Shown: in pieces, positions 32,290 to 41,062 of the stretch
Layout of the letters: the number at the start of each line of letters is the position of its first letter
Numbering within the stretch: the stretch's first letter is position 1
DNA from: Bradyrhizobium sp. AZCC 2176
Lineage (GTDB): Bacteria > Pseudomonadota > Alphaproteobacteria > Rhizobiales > Xanthobacteraceae
Reading direction: 5' to 3'
NCBI RefSeq assembly: GCF_036924645.1
Contig: NZ_JAZHRX010000001.1
Location: forward strand, 4,739,501 to 4,803,500
Length of the DNA: 64,000 nucleotides
Position numbers and translations under genes: made by a program
The notes under the pieces: generated by a model
Seen by the model: the letters and a program-made list of their open reading frames with translations, nothing else
The model's database searches: none
Told to the model about the DNA's origin: nothing

Positions 32290-33435
32290 TCAGGCGCGGG
32301 TAATGCGGTTGCGTCCCTGTGCCTTGGCTGCATAAAGCGCGCTGTCGGCGCGCGCGAGAAATGTGTCTGACGTCTCGTTCGGATTAAGCGTTGCAACGCC
32401 TGCCGACATCGTCACCTTCATGCCGGGCGAGAACGCGCTCCAGTCGAGATCGGCAATAATGGCGCGCAACCGGTCGAGCGCCCGCATGGCCTGGGCGGCG
32501 TCCATGTCGGGTAGCACCAGCAGGAATTCCTCGCCGCCATAGCGGCCGAACCGGTCGACGCTGCGGATGTTGGCGAACATGGTGATCGAGAATGTCCGCA
32601 GCACCTCGTCGCCGGTCGGATGGCCGTAGGCGTCGTTGATGCGCTTGAACCAGTCGAGGTCGATCAGCGCGATGGAGCAGGGCGAACCGTTGCGCTCGGA
32701 CCGTACGATCTCCTCCTCCAGCATTCGCATGATGCAGCGCCGGTTGGACGCCCCCGTCAGTTCATCGAGTTCGGCCAACTCCTCAATCCGCTTGTAGGCC
32801 GCCTTGAGCTCGAAGCTGCGGTCGTAGAGCATCTTGCGCATGGAGCTGCCGTATAACCCGACGAACGCGCATTGTCCGATCGTGAGAACATAGGAGAGCA
32901 TCGCGGCGACACGTTCGGTCTGGGTCGCAACCGGCAGACCGATCGGCGTGCTGGTCAGCAGGAAGATCGGGGCGAGGCCGATCATCGTGAGTGTCCACGT
33001 GAGGATGGCCTGCCGCGACGTCATCCGCAGCGCGCCGAATCCGAAGATGAGGAATACAACGCTGAGGAAGGCAAATCCGATTTCGGGCGCCGCCAGCAGG
33101 AAGCAGAGCTGAAGCGCGACGTGGCCGCCGACCTGGAAGATCGTGAGATAGTGATCCTCGAACCGGTCGTTGAAATTGGCCTCCGACAGCGCGACGAAGA
33201 TCGCCACCAATCCAACGCCGGCCAGGAAATAGGTCGACGGAATGACGATCGAGATGGTGCCGGCGTAGCAATAGACCAGCAGCACCGAGGTGATGAGCGT
33301 GTAGCTGACGCCTTGCACGGCAAGCATCTGGCGGCGCTGGCCGGTGCGGCGCTTCAATACTTCCAGCGGCAGTCGGACCGCCGCGGCCGTACTGTGGGAT
33401 GCTTGCCCCTGAAGCAATAAAGCCGCGCTGCTCAT
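32290..33435 (-). CDS. Membrane-bound diguanylate cyclase (GGDEF)
   Basis: A 381-residue enzyme that makes cyclic di-GMP from GTP. Residues 30-205 hold about six membrane segments, a MASE-like sensory region. The GGDEF domain follows (about 215-375), with ELDELTGASNRR at the start and the active-site motif RYGGEEF. The inhibitory I-site RxxD is present five residues upstream (RSVDRFGRYGGEEF), so product feedback is expected. No EAL domain follows. Confidence 0.93.
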   Translation of the reverse strand: MSSAALLLQGQASHSTAAAVRLPLEVLKRRTGQRRQMLAVQGVSYTLITSVLLVYCYAGTISIVIPSTYFLAGVGLVAIFVALSEANFNDRFEDHYLTIFQVGGHVALQLCFLLAAPEIGFAFLSVVFLIFGFGALRMTSRQAILTWTLTMIGLAPIFLLTSTPIGLPVATQTERVAAMLSYVLTIGQCAFVGLYGSSMRKMLYDRSFELKAAYKRIEELAELDELTGASNRRCIMRMLEEEIVRSERNGSPCSIALIDLDWFKRINDAYGHPTGDEVLRTFSITMFANIRSVDRFGRYGGEEFLLVLPDMDAAQAMRALDRLRAIIADLDWSAFSPGMKVTMSAGVATLNPNETSDTFLARADSALYAAKAQGRNRITRA

Positions 33436-33855
33436 GTCCCGTCGCTATTGGAGTATGCCGGACGAAACATTAGGGAATAAAGCCTTTAGGTTTGGTATCC
33501 TTTGCCGTCGAATCGACTCCGTTAAAACCCTGCCATTGCACTGTTTCGTAACGGAAATTTGCCGGATTCCGATAGTGCGGAACCCGCTTACCGGGAGCGC
33601 CCGGGCGTGAAGCAGATGCTGCCCCTGTCGGCGAAGCCTTGCTAAGGTCGTGGGTGGCGCGTCTTTAGGAAAGTGTTTCCGTATTATGGTACCGATACTA
33701 GGGTTCAGCTCGTACTTGCCGGGAAAATGGCCAGGTAATGTCTGTCTGTGCGGTAGATCACACATGCAATCCGGGCATTGCCGCAATGTGAAGAATCTCA
33801 CCTTTCACATCGAACCGCCGGCCTTTCCCGTCAGACCAACTTTGCGAGACGGCCA
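33436..33855. other. Divergent intergenic region before the second ECF sigma gene
   Basis: A 420-bp gene-free region between the divergent diguanylate cyclase and ECF sigma genes, relatively rich in AT at 33450-33560 and 33660-33720. It must hold promoters for both, but no motif is strong enough to name. No terminator or repeat was recognised. Confidence 0.4.
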
Positions 33856-34425
33856 TTGAACGCGTCACAGGCGGCTTCAGACGAAGTTCTGATCGCTCGG
33901 ATCGCTCAAGGCGACCGGCTCGCCATGCAGGTGCTTTACGGAAGGCACCATGTCAGGGTGTTCCGTTTCGGGCTTCGGCTCGTAAGGGACGAGCAGATTG
34001 CGGAAGATCTCATTAGCGAGGTTTTCCTCGATGTGTGGCGTCAGGCCGGCAAGTTCGAAGGCCGATCCGCCGTTACCACCTGGCTGTTGGCGATTACGCG
34101 GTTCAAGGCCCTGTCGGCGCTTAGGCGCCGCAAGGACGTTGGACTGGATGAAGACACCGCCAACGCGATCGAAGACACCTCCGACGATCCGGAAGTGGTG
34201 GTGCAGAAGAAGGATACGGGTGAAGCGTTGCGCAAGTGCCTGACGGCGCTTTCGCCAGAGCATCGGGAGATTGTCGATCTCGTCTACTACCACGAGAAGT
34301 CTGTGGAGGAGGTGGCCGAAATCGTCGGTATTCCGGAGAACACCGTCAAGACGCGCCTGTTTTATGCGCGCAAGAAATTGGCCGAGTTGCTCAAAGCAGC
34401 AGGCATAGAGCGAGGTTGGCCATGA
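33856..34425 (+). CDS. ECF RNA polymerase sigma factor (RpoE/SigK-like)
   Basis: An ECF sigma factor of about 189 residues. Region 2: LIARIAQGDRLAMQVLYGRHHVRVFRFGLRLVRDEQIAEDLISEVFLDVWRQA-type sequence at about 13-65, then TTWLLAITRFKALSALRRRK. Region 4: LSPEHREIVDLVYYHEKSVEEVAEIVGIPENTVKTRLFYARKKL near the end. The start at TTG 33856 is chosen because homology begins just after it; an upstream ATG at 33778 would add 26 unlikely residues. Its stop overlaps the anti-sigma start (ATGA). Confidence 0.88.
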   Translation: MNASQAASDEVLIARIAQGDRLAMQVLYGRHHVRVFRFGLRLVRDEQIAEDLISEVFLDVWRQAGKFEGRSAVTTWLLAITRFKALSALRRRKDVGLDEDTANAIEDTSDDPEVVVQKKDTGEALRKCLTALSPEHREIVDLVYYHEKSVEEVAEIVGIPENTVKTRLFYARKKLAELLKAAGIERGWP

Positions 34426-35135
34426 TGGCAGCGAGCAAAAAGATGCTGGATCAAGAGCCCAGCGAAATCGAGATGCTGTTGCCGTTCCATGCGGCCGGCA
34501 CCCTGAACGCGCGTGATGCCCGCCGCGTCGAGGAGGCGCTCGCCGGCGATCCCGAGCTTGCCCGGCAATACGCCGTCATCCGCGAGGAATATGCCGAGAC
34601 GATCAGCCTGAACGAGAGCCTGGGTGCGCCGTCCGCCCGCGCCATGGCGAAGCTGTTTGCCGCGATCGACGGAGAGCCCGTGCGCAAGCCATCGCTTTCG
34701 GTCAGCCTGTCCGCCCGGATATCGGAATTTTTCACACGGCTGTCGCCGCGTACGCTGGCCTGGTCGGCGAGCCTCGGCGCGGTGGCGCTGCTGTTGCAGG
34801 CCGGGGTGATCGGCGCCGTGCTGATGAAGAACCAGACCGCTTCGTTCCAGACCGCGTCGCTGAGCCTGAACGAATCTTCTTCGGCGCCCATCACCCGTAA
34901 TCTCGGCGTTGCGGCCGCGCCGCCGCGCGCGCTGGTGCGGTTTGCGCCGGAAGCGCGCATTGCCGACATCACCGCGCTGCTCGACAACTATCAGGCCTCG
35001 ATCGTCGACGGCGCCAAGGGCGGCATGTTCCGGCTGCAGTTCGGCAACAAGGCGATGAGCAAGGACGAAGCCGCCGGCCTGATCGGCAGGCTGCAGCGCG
35101 AGAAGATCGTCAGCCTCGCGGTCGCAACGCCTTAA
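34422..35135 (+). CDS. Membrane anti-sigma factor
   Basis: A 237-residue single-pass protein: a cytoplasmic N-terminal domain with the anti-sigma LLPFHAAGTLNARDARRVEEAL pattern, one membrane segment (LAWSASLGAVALLLQAGVIGAVLM) and a periplasmic C-terminus. The HxxxCxxC zinc motif of classical ZAS proteins is absent, so it belongs to a zinc-free RskA-like type. It overlaps the ECF sigma gene by 4 bp and is followed 34 bp later by a secreted subtilase, which may belong to the same regulated unit. Confidence 0.83.
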   Translation: MMAASKKMLDQEPSEIEMLLPFHAAGTLNARDARRVEEALAGDPELARQYAVIREEYAETISLNESLGAPSARAMAKLFAAIDGEPVRKPSLSVSLSARISEFFTRLSPRTLAWSASLGAVALLLQAGVIGAVLMKNQTASFQTASLSLNESSSAPITRNLGVAAAPPRALVRFAPEARIADITALLDNYQASIVDGAKGGMFRLQFGNKAMSKDEAAGLIGRLQREKIVSLAVATP

Positions 35136-35169
35136 GGGGTCGGCGCGCCCTGGGGAAGGCCGAGGTTTC

Positions 35170-36900
35170 ATGGTTCACGATGGCCCGAACTGGCTGATGA
35201 AGACTCGCCGCGCGGCATTGATTTTGTCGGCGGCGTTTCTGCCATGGATGGTTTTCGCAGCCCCGGCGGTTCATGCGCAGAGCATCATGCGCACGCCCAA
35301 TCTCAATGTCGGGGCGCGGGCGCCTACCATCAATCCAACGGTGACGCCGCGGATCAATCCCAGTATCGCGGCTCGACCGAGCGTGAGCGCCGATCGAGTG
35401 GTGCGGACGCCGCCGTCCCGGATCGGCACCATGAGTTCGACCCTGCGAGTCCGCCCGGGGGCCGGCGTGCCGTCGACGCTTCCCCATGCGCGGTTTTCGC
35501 CCAACCTCTATCCGGCCTGCCAGAATGCGCTTCGCGGGCCCGACGGCGAATGCTTCGATCGTCCGGTCATGTCGGCCGGCGGCGGCAACGGCGCTTCGGC
35601 CAAGAAGGGCAATGGCGGGGCGGGCAAAAACAATGCGCAGGCGGCGGTCAATCTGCGCGCGATCAAGAATGAACTCGTCGCCGAAATCGACGGCGCGCTA
35701 TCCACCGCCGAGGCCGATGAACTGGCGCGGCGTCACGGCCTGGAGCGCATCACTTCGCAGAGCTTCCCGCTGCTCGGCGGAACCATCGGCCTGTTCCGCA
35801 TCGTCGATAACCGGCCGGTGGATGCGGTGCGCCGCGAGCTTGCGGCTGACGGCAGCGTGCGTTCGGTGCAGCTCAATTTCCGTTATTTCCTGCAGGATCA
35901 GAAGGCTTCGACCGAGGGGGACGCCGCGCAATACGCGATCGCCCGGCTTCGACTGCCGCAGGCGCACGCGCTTGTCCGCGGCATGAATGTCACCATCGCG
36001 GTGATCGATTCAGGTGTCGACGCCAAACATCCCGAACTCGCCAATTCGGTCGCCGACAGTTTCGACGCGCTCGGCAGCAAGGAAGGTCCGCATACCCACG
36101 GCACCGGCATTGCCGGGGCGATCGTCGCGCATGCCAGACTGATGGGCAGCGCGCCGGAGGCGAGGCTGATAGCGATCCGCGCATTCGGCGCAGGATCGAA
36201 GGGCGCGGAGAGCACGTCCTATGTGATCCTGAGGGGACTGGACTATGCGGCCGAGCATGGTGCGCAGATCATCAACATGAGCTTTGCCGGCCCGAAGGAT
36301 CCGCTGATCGAGCGGGGGATCGCCGCCACCGCCGCCCGCGGCATCCTGATGGTGGCTGCGGCCGGCAATGCCGGCGCGAAATCGCCGCCGCTCTATCCAG
36401 CCGCCAATCCGAACGTCATTGCGGTGAGCGCAACCGACGCACAGGAAAAGCTGTTCGTGGCGTCCAACCGGGGCAACCACATCGCGATATCGGCGCCGGG
36501 CGCGGATATTTTCCTGCCGGCGCCGGATGAAAAATATCAGATCACGTCGGGCACCTCATTCTCCGCCGCCTATGTCAGCGGCGTCGCGGCGCTGATGCTG
36601 GAGCACAATCCTGCGTTGAAACCGAACGATGTTCGCGCGCTCTTGACGAAGACCGCCCGCGATCTGGGCACCCCTGGCCGCGACGATCAGTTTGGAGCAG
36701 GTGAGGCCGACGCCTTTGCCGCGGTGACTGCGGCGACCGCCGCGCCGGCGGTTCCGCTTGCCTCTGTTTCCGGCAAGCCTGCGGGAGAAAAAATGCCGGC
36801 GCTCGACCCGTCTGCCGATAACGCTTCCGTGAGCCGGGCGCTGAATGACTCCCCGCCGTCGATGGCGTCGGACAAATCGGCCGCAAACGCCGAGAAATAG
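35170..36900 (+). CDS. Secreted S8-family (subtilisin-like) serine peptidase
   Basis: A 576-residue exported protease. A signal peptide lies at about 10-37 (AALILSAAFLPWMVFAAPAVHA). A long Asn/Pro/Arg-rich linker and a propeptide-like region (about 160-245) precede the catalytic domain, with the triad Asp280 (VIDSGVD), His310 (HTHGTGIAG) and Ser463 (GTSFSAAY) and oxyanion Asn400 (AAGNAG). The C-terminus is a low-complexity tail. Start 35170 is used; ATG 35197 would give a tighter signal peptide. It is the third gene after the ECF sigma and anti-sigma genes, so it is probably a stress-induced envelope protease. Confidence 0.9.
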   Translation: MVHDGPNWLMKTRRAALILSAAFLPWMVFAAPAVHAQSIMRTPNLNVGARAPTINPTVTPRINPSIAARPSVSADRVVRTPPSRIGTMSSTLRVRPGAGVPSTLPHARFSPNLYPACQNALRGPDGECFDRPVMSAGGGNGASAKKGNGGAGKNNAQAAVNLRAIKNELVAEIDGALSTAEADELARRHGLERITSQSFPLLGGTIGLFRIVDNRPVDAVRRELAADGSVRSVQLNFRYFLQDQKASTEGDAAQYAIARLRLPQAHALVRGMNVTIAVIDSGVDAKHPELANSVADSFDALGSKEGPHTHGTGIAGAIVAHARLMGSAPEARLIAIRAFGAGSKGAESTSYVILRGLDYAAEHGAQIINMSFAGPKDPLIERGIAATAARGILMVAAAGNAGAKSPPLYPAANPNVIAVSATDAQEKLFVASNRGNHIAISAPGADIFLPAPDEKYQITSGTSFSAAYVSGVAALMLEHNPALKPNDVRALLTKTARDLGTPGRDDQFGAGEADAFAAVTAATAAPAVPLASVSGKPAGEKMPALDPSADNASVSRALNDSPPSMASDKSAANAEK

Positions 36901-37002
36901 CCTGCTGCGCAGCGGTTTTCCGGCAATCGTCCCCGAACTCAGGGTTAAAAAAAATCGTCCGGCGTTTTGAACGTCCAGCGAGGGTGTTGCGACTTATCCA
37001 TG

Positions 37003-37110
37003 TGGGAGCGGTAATCCCTCCCCATCGGCTGTATTCGGCGCGAGCGCCCATCCACCCCAAGCGCCCCATATGGCTTGACCCGTCCGGTTGTCCCCCCGGA
37101 CGGGTCTTTC
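37003..37110 (+). ncRNA. Candidate small RNA with intrinsic terminator
   Basis: A sigma-70-like TTGAAC (36967-36972) with a weak ACTTAT -10 box 19 bp downstream would start a transcript near 37003. The predicted RNA of about 108 nt contains the anti-Shine-Dalgarno-like TCCCTCCCC (37014-37022), a GC hairpin GGCGCGAGCGCC and a strong terminator at the 3' end. No protein gene precedes that terminator closely. This layout fits alphaproteobacterial regulatory RNAs with exposed CCUCC loops, but no named family is assigned. Confidence 0.45.
37077..37110 (+). terminator. Rho-independent terminator
   Basis: An 11-bp perfect stem (GACCCGTCCGG / CCGGACGGGTC) with an 8-base loop, followed by TTTCATTTT. 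It is the strongest intrinsic terminator in this part of the window and lies 177 bp after the subtilase stop codon. Confidence 0.85.
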
Positions 37111-37452
37111 ATTTTCGGCACAGGGTTCCTGGAAGATGCTGCATCATGTGCGGTGTCGGCGTAGGCCGCCGCCGCGCAGACGTTCCGGTCGACTGCGTGA
37201 CGCGCGGTACTTTTCCCGTGTCTTCCCAAGCGAAATGATCGAGGGCGCGCTTCGCAACGCGGTCATGCTGCCATGCGGCTTGACGGCGAGTAGAACGGAC
37301 AACTCCGTATTTGTGCGGGTTTTTTCGATCGCTGCGCGTTCCATAGCCGCGCGCACTGGACAACAAGAAAGTTTTCCACAGAATATCCATGTCACGTCCA
37401 ATTGATTCGTCTCGGTTGCGTCTGCGTCCGTCTCTTTTTTACGGGCTGATTT

Positions 37453-37971
37453 ATGGCACATCCTGCAGACGTGGCGCGCGGCCGCAACATCGTTGCGCGC
37501 TGGTGCAACCTTGCCGAGCAACGGCTGGAACACCTCACCGAACTGTTCGAGAGCGGGCGCTGGCGCCGCTATCACACCGAAGTCGAATTTCTCGAAAACA
37601 TCCAGGAAGCCAAGGCCGCCGTCGAAATCTGGCGGGACCTGTTGAGCCGGGAAGCGTCGCTCGAAAACACGGCGATCGACCTGGCCTGGCTCGGCCGCCG
37701 TCGTACGGCGCCGCTGCTGCTGACGCCGCTGCCGCGCGATGAAGGATTCCGTCAGCCGGTTGTGCACCTGAAGCCGCAGCCCGCGCCGACTGCCGCCACA
37801 CCGCCGCGGGATATTCCCGCTGATGTTCTGGTCGCGCTGGAAAGCCAGCTCGTCGTTGCGAATGAGGCGCCTTCCGTACCCGCTGTGCTTGCGCTCGACG
37901 AAATGCAGTTCCCTGCACTCGATCTCGATTCGATGAAGGAACGCTATCCGCTGCTGCGCAACGCGCTGTAG
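37453..37971 (+). CDS. TIGR03809-like conserved hypothetical protein
   Basis: A 172-residue soluble protein. The N-terminal half is helical (VARGRNIVARWCNLAEQRLEHLTELFESGRWRRYHTE-type), the C-terminal half Pro-rich and less ordered. It resembles the TIGR03809 family, known almost only from Bradyrhizobium and relatives, and lies convergent and 11 bp from a TIGR03808-like gene, the partner with which this family is often found. Function is unknown. Recognition is from memory of the family, not a search. Confidence 0.72.
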   Translation: MAHPADVARGRNIVARWCNLAEQRLEHLTELFESGRWRRYHTEVEFLENIQEAKAAVEIWRDLLSREASLENTAIDLAWLGRRRTAPLLLTPLPRDEGFRQPVVHLKPQPAPTAATPPRDIPADVLVALESQLVVANEAPSVPAVLALDEMQFPALDLDSMKERYPLLRNAL

Positions 37972-37982
37972 CACGGCGCGAG

Positions 37983-39353
37983 CTAGCGCCGCACCGCGTT
38001 GCCCCCGACCACCAACTGGGCGTAGCGCTGGGCGCCTTCGGCTGACAGATCAGTCGTGATGGTACGGGCGTGGTCGAGCCCGACCACGGCGCCCCGCGGG
38101 GTTTCCGAAATCATGTTGTTGTTGACCAGCACCGTCCCGGCGCCTGGCAGCACCGATACGCCGACGCCGACAAAGGCGTTGCGGATCACATTGCCCGTGA
38201 TGGCGACATCGCGCAGATATTTGCCCCAGCCGGCGATGATGCCGAACGACGGCGCGTTCTCGATCACGTTGCCTGTCACCGTCGAGTCCGCCTCGACATA
38301 GATGCCGATCCCGGCGTCGTCATCGGGCGCGGTGCCAATCGGCCGCTTCGGCAGCAGGTTACGGATGACGTTGCCCTGCACGACGGCGATGCGTCCGCCC
38401 TCGTTGAAATTGCAGACGGAGACGCCGACGGCGGCGCCATCGACGGTGTTGTTGGCGATCACCGCGCCTTCAAACGCGAATTCCGAATAGAGCGCGACCT
38501 CGCGGACATTGCTGACGCTGTTGCCCGTGATCTGGATGTTCGAGGCCGAATTGCCGCGCACCGCGGAGTAGTCGCAATTCTTGATGCGGTTGCCGCGCAC
38601 GATCACGTTGCCGGCGTGAAAGGCGTTGATGGCATTGCCATACTGCCCGGAGCCGCCGGGGCCGGCCTTGATGTCCTCGATGCGATTGTCTGCGACCAGG
38701 GTGCCGTCGTCGCCGATCGACGTGCGCAGGATCTCGATGCCGTTGTCATTGGTATCGGTAATGGTGTTGCGCGACACGATCAGGCCCAGCGCGTCGAACG
38801 ATACAACCGCCGTTGTCGCGATCTTCCTGAAGATGTTGCCGGAGATGTCGCCGGAAACCTGCTCGAGCCAGATGCCGTTGCCGCCACTGGCCGCGATTTC
38901 GCAATCGGCGACGCGGACGTCGCGCCCGCCGAGGCAATGCACGAGCCCGCGCCGCTCCGGCAGCGCAATGCCGCCGCCATCGAAGGTGATGCCGGTCAGG
39001 CCGACATTGTTGGCGCCTTCGCCCTGCAGCATCGAAGGGCCGCCATTGAACACGAGTTTGGTCGCGCCGCGCACGCCGACCAGTTGCGTGCCGTTCGAAA
39101 GGCGCAGCATGCCGGTGCGATAGACTCCGGGCGGCAGCGCCAGCGGCACTTGCGCGCGTGCGGCTTCGTCGATCGCGCGCTGCAGGTTTTTGGTCTGATC
39201 GTCGGGACTGCCCGGGCGGACGCCATACTGCGTGACGTCGCGCCCGAGCGCGGAGGCGGGTGGTGCTGCGCGCGCAGCGTCGGGCGATATGGCGAGCGCA
39301 CCGGCGATACCGGCGGCGGACGTTCCAATGAGATGGCGGCGGTTGACATGCAT
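37983..39353 (-). CDS. Tat-exported right-handed beta-helix repeat protein (TIGR03808-like)
   Basis: A 456-residue exported protein. A twin-arginine signal (VNRRHLIGTSAAGIAGALA) is followed by a right-handed parallel beta-helix with many short repeats of the type GNxIxN (GNVIRNLLP, GNVIENAPS, GNVIRNAFV). DVTQYGVRPGSPDDQTKNLQRAIDEA at the start is a pectate-lyase-like entry. It fits TIGR03808, Tat-translocated repeat proteins of Bradyrhizobium. A polysaccharide-binding or -cleaving role is likely from the fold, but catalytic residues were not identified. ATG 39353 is chosen for the Tat signal; upstream ATGs at 39389 and 39428 exist. Confidence 0.83.
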   Translation of the reverse strand: MHVNRRHLIGTSAAGIAGALAISPDAARAAPPASALGRDVTQYGVRPGSPDDQTKNLQRAIDEAARAQVPLALPPGVYRTGMLRLSNGTQLVGVRGATKLVFNGGPSMLQGEGANNVGLTGITFDGGGIALPERRGLVHCLGGRDVRVADCEIAASGGNGIWLEQVSGDISGNIFRKIATTAVVSFDALGLIVSRNTITDTNDNGIEILRTSIGDDGTLVADNRIEDIKAGPGGSGQYGNAINAFHAGNVIVRGNRIKNCDYSAVRGNSASNIQITGNSVSNVREVALYSEFAFEGAVIANNTVDGAAVGVSVCNFNEGGRIAVVQGNVIRNLLPKRPIGTAPDDDAGIGIYVEADSTVTGNVIENAPSFGIIAGWGKYLRDVAITGNVIRNAFVGVGVSVLPGAGTVLVNNNMISETPRGAVVGLDHARTITTDLSAEGAQRYAQLVVGGNAVRR

Positions 39354-39856
39354 GACTGAACGGTCCTCGCGCTCTGCGGGTCGCGGCATTTGCGCCTTCA
39401 TAGGTATCGCGAAATTGCGGCCGGGCATGCTGAAGACCGGGAAGAAAGGCGGCGATTGTTCGGGGTAGGGTTAATGTTGGGTACGACAATTACGGCTCGT
39501 CGTGCCGGCCAAGTTCGTAGGGTGGGCAAAGGTGCGTTTGCGCTGTGCCCACCATTTCAATTCGCAGGACGCAACGGTGGGCACGCTGCGCTTTGCCCAC
39601 CCTTCTGTAACGGGCCTCGATTAGTCAATCCCTTTTGCGTTGTCCGCTCGCCGGGGTCTCGCTTCTGTACGGGGTCGGCGCAGGGCCGCCACCTGATGGG
39701 GTTGGAAGAGGATAGGTCGACCAATCTACGTTGAGCGTGCTCACGAGGGCAACCTGGTGGGCAACGGCCTGACCTGATCCATCGTCCCGGCGAAGGGACT
39801 TCGCTTCGAGAAGGCCTGGTGTCGTGACCCGCCCGAAAACGGTTGCGTCTCTCCTG
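39354..39856. other. Intergenic region with repeat, bordering the insertion sequence
   Basis: A 503-bp region without a supported gene. It holds the palindromic repeat at 39516-39607 and, at its right end, the non-coding end of the IS110-family element. The rest shows no recognisable feature. Confidence 0.5.
39516..39607. repeat. GTAGGGTGGGCAAA-type palindromic repeat
   Basis: An inverted repeat with outer arms CGTAGGGTGGGCAAAG and CTTTGCCCACCCTTCTG and inner arms GTGCCCACCATT and CGGTGGGCAC. It is of the short non-coding palindrome type repeated in Bradyrhizobium-like genomes. It is not inside a gene. Confidence 0.75.
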
Positions 39857-40885
39857 TCAGGCTGCCGTCGCAGCGGCGTTAAAGGGGGTTCCGTCGGCGA
39901 GCATGCGATGCATGATCACCGCGAGCCGGCGCGCCAGCGCCACCTTGGCTTTGCTCATGCCGGCGCGCTTTTTGATCCGCATGGCCCAGCTCTTCAATTG
40001 CGAACAGCCTTTGACCGGCTTGGTCAGCATGACGTTGGCGGCCTCGTAAAGCGCCGTGCGCACCGAGGCGTCACCGATCTTGCTGATCCGGCCGGTGTAG
40101 TTGGTCTCGCCGGATTGGTGCTTCTTCGGGGTCAACCCGAAATGGGCTCCTGCCTGCTTCGACGATTTGAACCGGGTTGGATCGTCGATGGCGCTGGCAT
40201 AGGTCAGCGCCACGATCGGGCCGACCGCCGGGACCGACGTCAGCAGCCGCGCCTGCATGTCAGACCGCACCATCCTGCAGGTCTGTTTCTCGAAGGCTGC
40301 GAACTCGGTCCGCAGCACCGCCCGCACCGCCAGCAGCGCCTTGGCGATCATCTGCAGGTGCGGGTGGCCGTCCACGAGTTCCTCGATCCGTCCCGCGAAC
40401 TTCTGCCCGGTCGTCTTGCCAACCTTCAGGCCAAAACCGCGCAGGATCCCGCGCAGGCTGTTCTCCACGTCGAGAAGCTTCGATTGCACCAGCTTGCGCG
40501 CCGTCAGCAGCGATCGGGTCTCTTGCGCACTGATCGATTTGCAGTGGACCGGTCGGAACCAGCCCAGCCGCATCAGTTGCGCAATCCCTCGCGCGTCGTT
40601 GCGATCCGACTTGACCGGCATCGCCTCAAACGCCTTCCGCACGTGCCGCGTCTCCAGCAGCTCAACGGCGAGGCCGGCGGCCTTCATCCCCGCAAACAGC
40701 CATTGCGACAGCGGCCCGGCCTCCAGCCCGATCCGCTCAAACTCAAAGCCAGACGACCGGAACCAGGCGATCAGCGCCTCCGGCTCGCTGGCCACCCTGG
40801 CCTCGCGCAAAATCTTGCCGCTTGCGTCAACAACACACACGCTCGAGCATTCCAATGACACGTCGATTCCGGCATAGTAGTTCAT
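39857..40885 (-). CDS. IS110-family transposase (DEDD recombinase)
   Basis: A 342-residue IS110-type transposase. The N-terminal RuvC-like domain has the DEDD residues Asp8 (AGIDVSL), Glu55 (GLEAGPLS), Asp94 and Asp97 (KSDRNDARG). The C-terminal Tnp_20 domain has VPAVGPIVALTYASAI and FGLTPKKHQSGETNYTGRISKIG, where the family's catalytic Ser lies in the QSG motif. Length is normal, with no frameshift, so the element may be active. GGAGAG precedes the ATG at 40885. IS110 enzymes are guided by a bridge RNA from the element's non-coding end. Confidence 0.94.
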   Translation of the reverse strand: MNYYAGIDVSLECSSVCVVDASGKILREARVASEPEALIAWFRSSGFEFERIGLEAGPLSQWLFAGMKAAGLAVELLETRHVRKAFEAMPVKSDRNDARGIAQLMRLGWFRPVHCKSISAQETRSLLTARKLVQSKLLDVENSLRGILRGFGLKVGKTTGQKFAGRIEELVDGHPHLQMIAKALLAVRAVLRTEFAAFEKQTCRMVRSDMQARLLTSVPAVGPIVALTYASAIDDPTRFKSSKQAGAHFGLTPKKHQSGETNYTGRISKIGDASVRTALYEAANVMLTKPVKGCSQLKSWAMRIKKRAGMSKAKVALARRLAVIMHRMLADGTPFNAAATAA

Positions 40886-40963
40886 GGTCGTCTCTCCTCG
40901 ATGTTTGGAGCGAGGCTCATCCCTCGACTCCGTCACACCATCAATGTGAGGGACGACCGCCCG

Positions 40964-41031
40964 CCCTCCAAGCAAGCCGCGCGCAGCGCGCCATCAAATA
41001 GCGCCGTAGCAAGCGCGGCTTGCTTGGAGGG
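40964..41031. ncRNA. Long hairpin at the IS110 end, possible bridge-RNA region
   Basis: A perfect 19-bp inverted repeat (CCCTCCAAGCAAGCCGCGC and its complement) encloses a 30-base loop with further short pairing. It lies 79 bp upstream of the transposase start, in the non-coding end where IS110-group elements carry the bridge RNA. The hairpin is seen directly; the bridge-RNA role is inference. Confidence 0.4.
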
Positions 41032-41062
41032 CAGACCCGGGCCCGTTACCCCATCTACGAAG

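Larger units (their letters stand above)
36901..37452. other. Long intergenic region with candidate sRNA
   Basis: A 552-bp region without a credible protein gene. The left part has an A-run (36947-36954). The middle holds the candidate sRNA and terminator described separately. The right part (37111-37452) runs into the TIGR03809-like gene and shows no clear motif. Confidence 0.5.
39840..41035 (-). mobile_element. IS110-family insertion sequence (ends approximate)
   Basis: A complete IS110-type transposase gene with non-coding flanks on both sides. No terminal inverted repeats or target duplication are visible, as expected for this family, so the ends are estimates: the left near the transposase stop, the right just beyond the hairpin at 40964-41031. 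It sits between a repeat-rich intergenic region and the pcp gene and interrupts no recognisable gene. Confidence 0.6.

Noticed and set aside
38070..39359. 429-codon plus-strand frame opposite the beta-helix protein
   Set aside because: The minus-strand frame has a Tat signal and regular beta-helix repeats; the plus-strand frame is its shadow.
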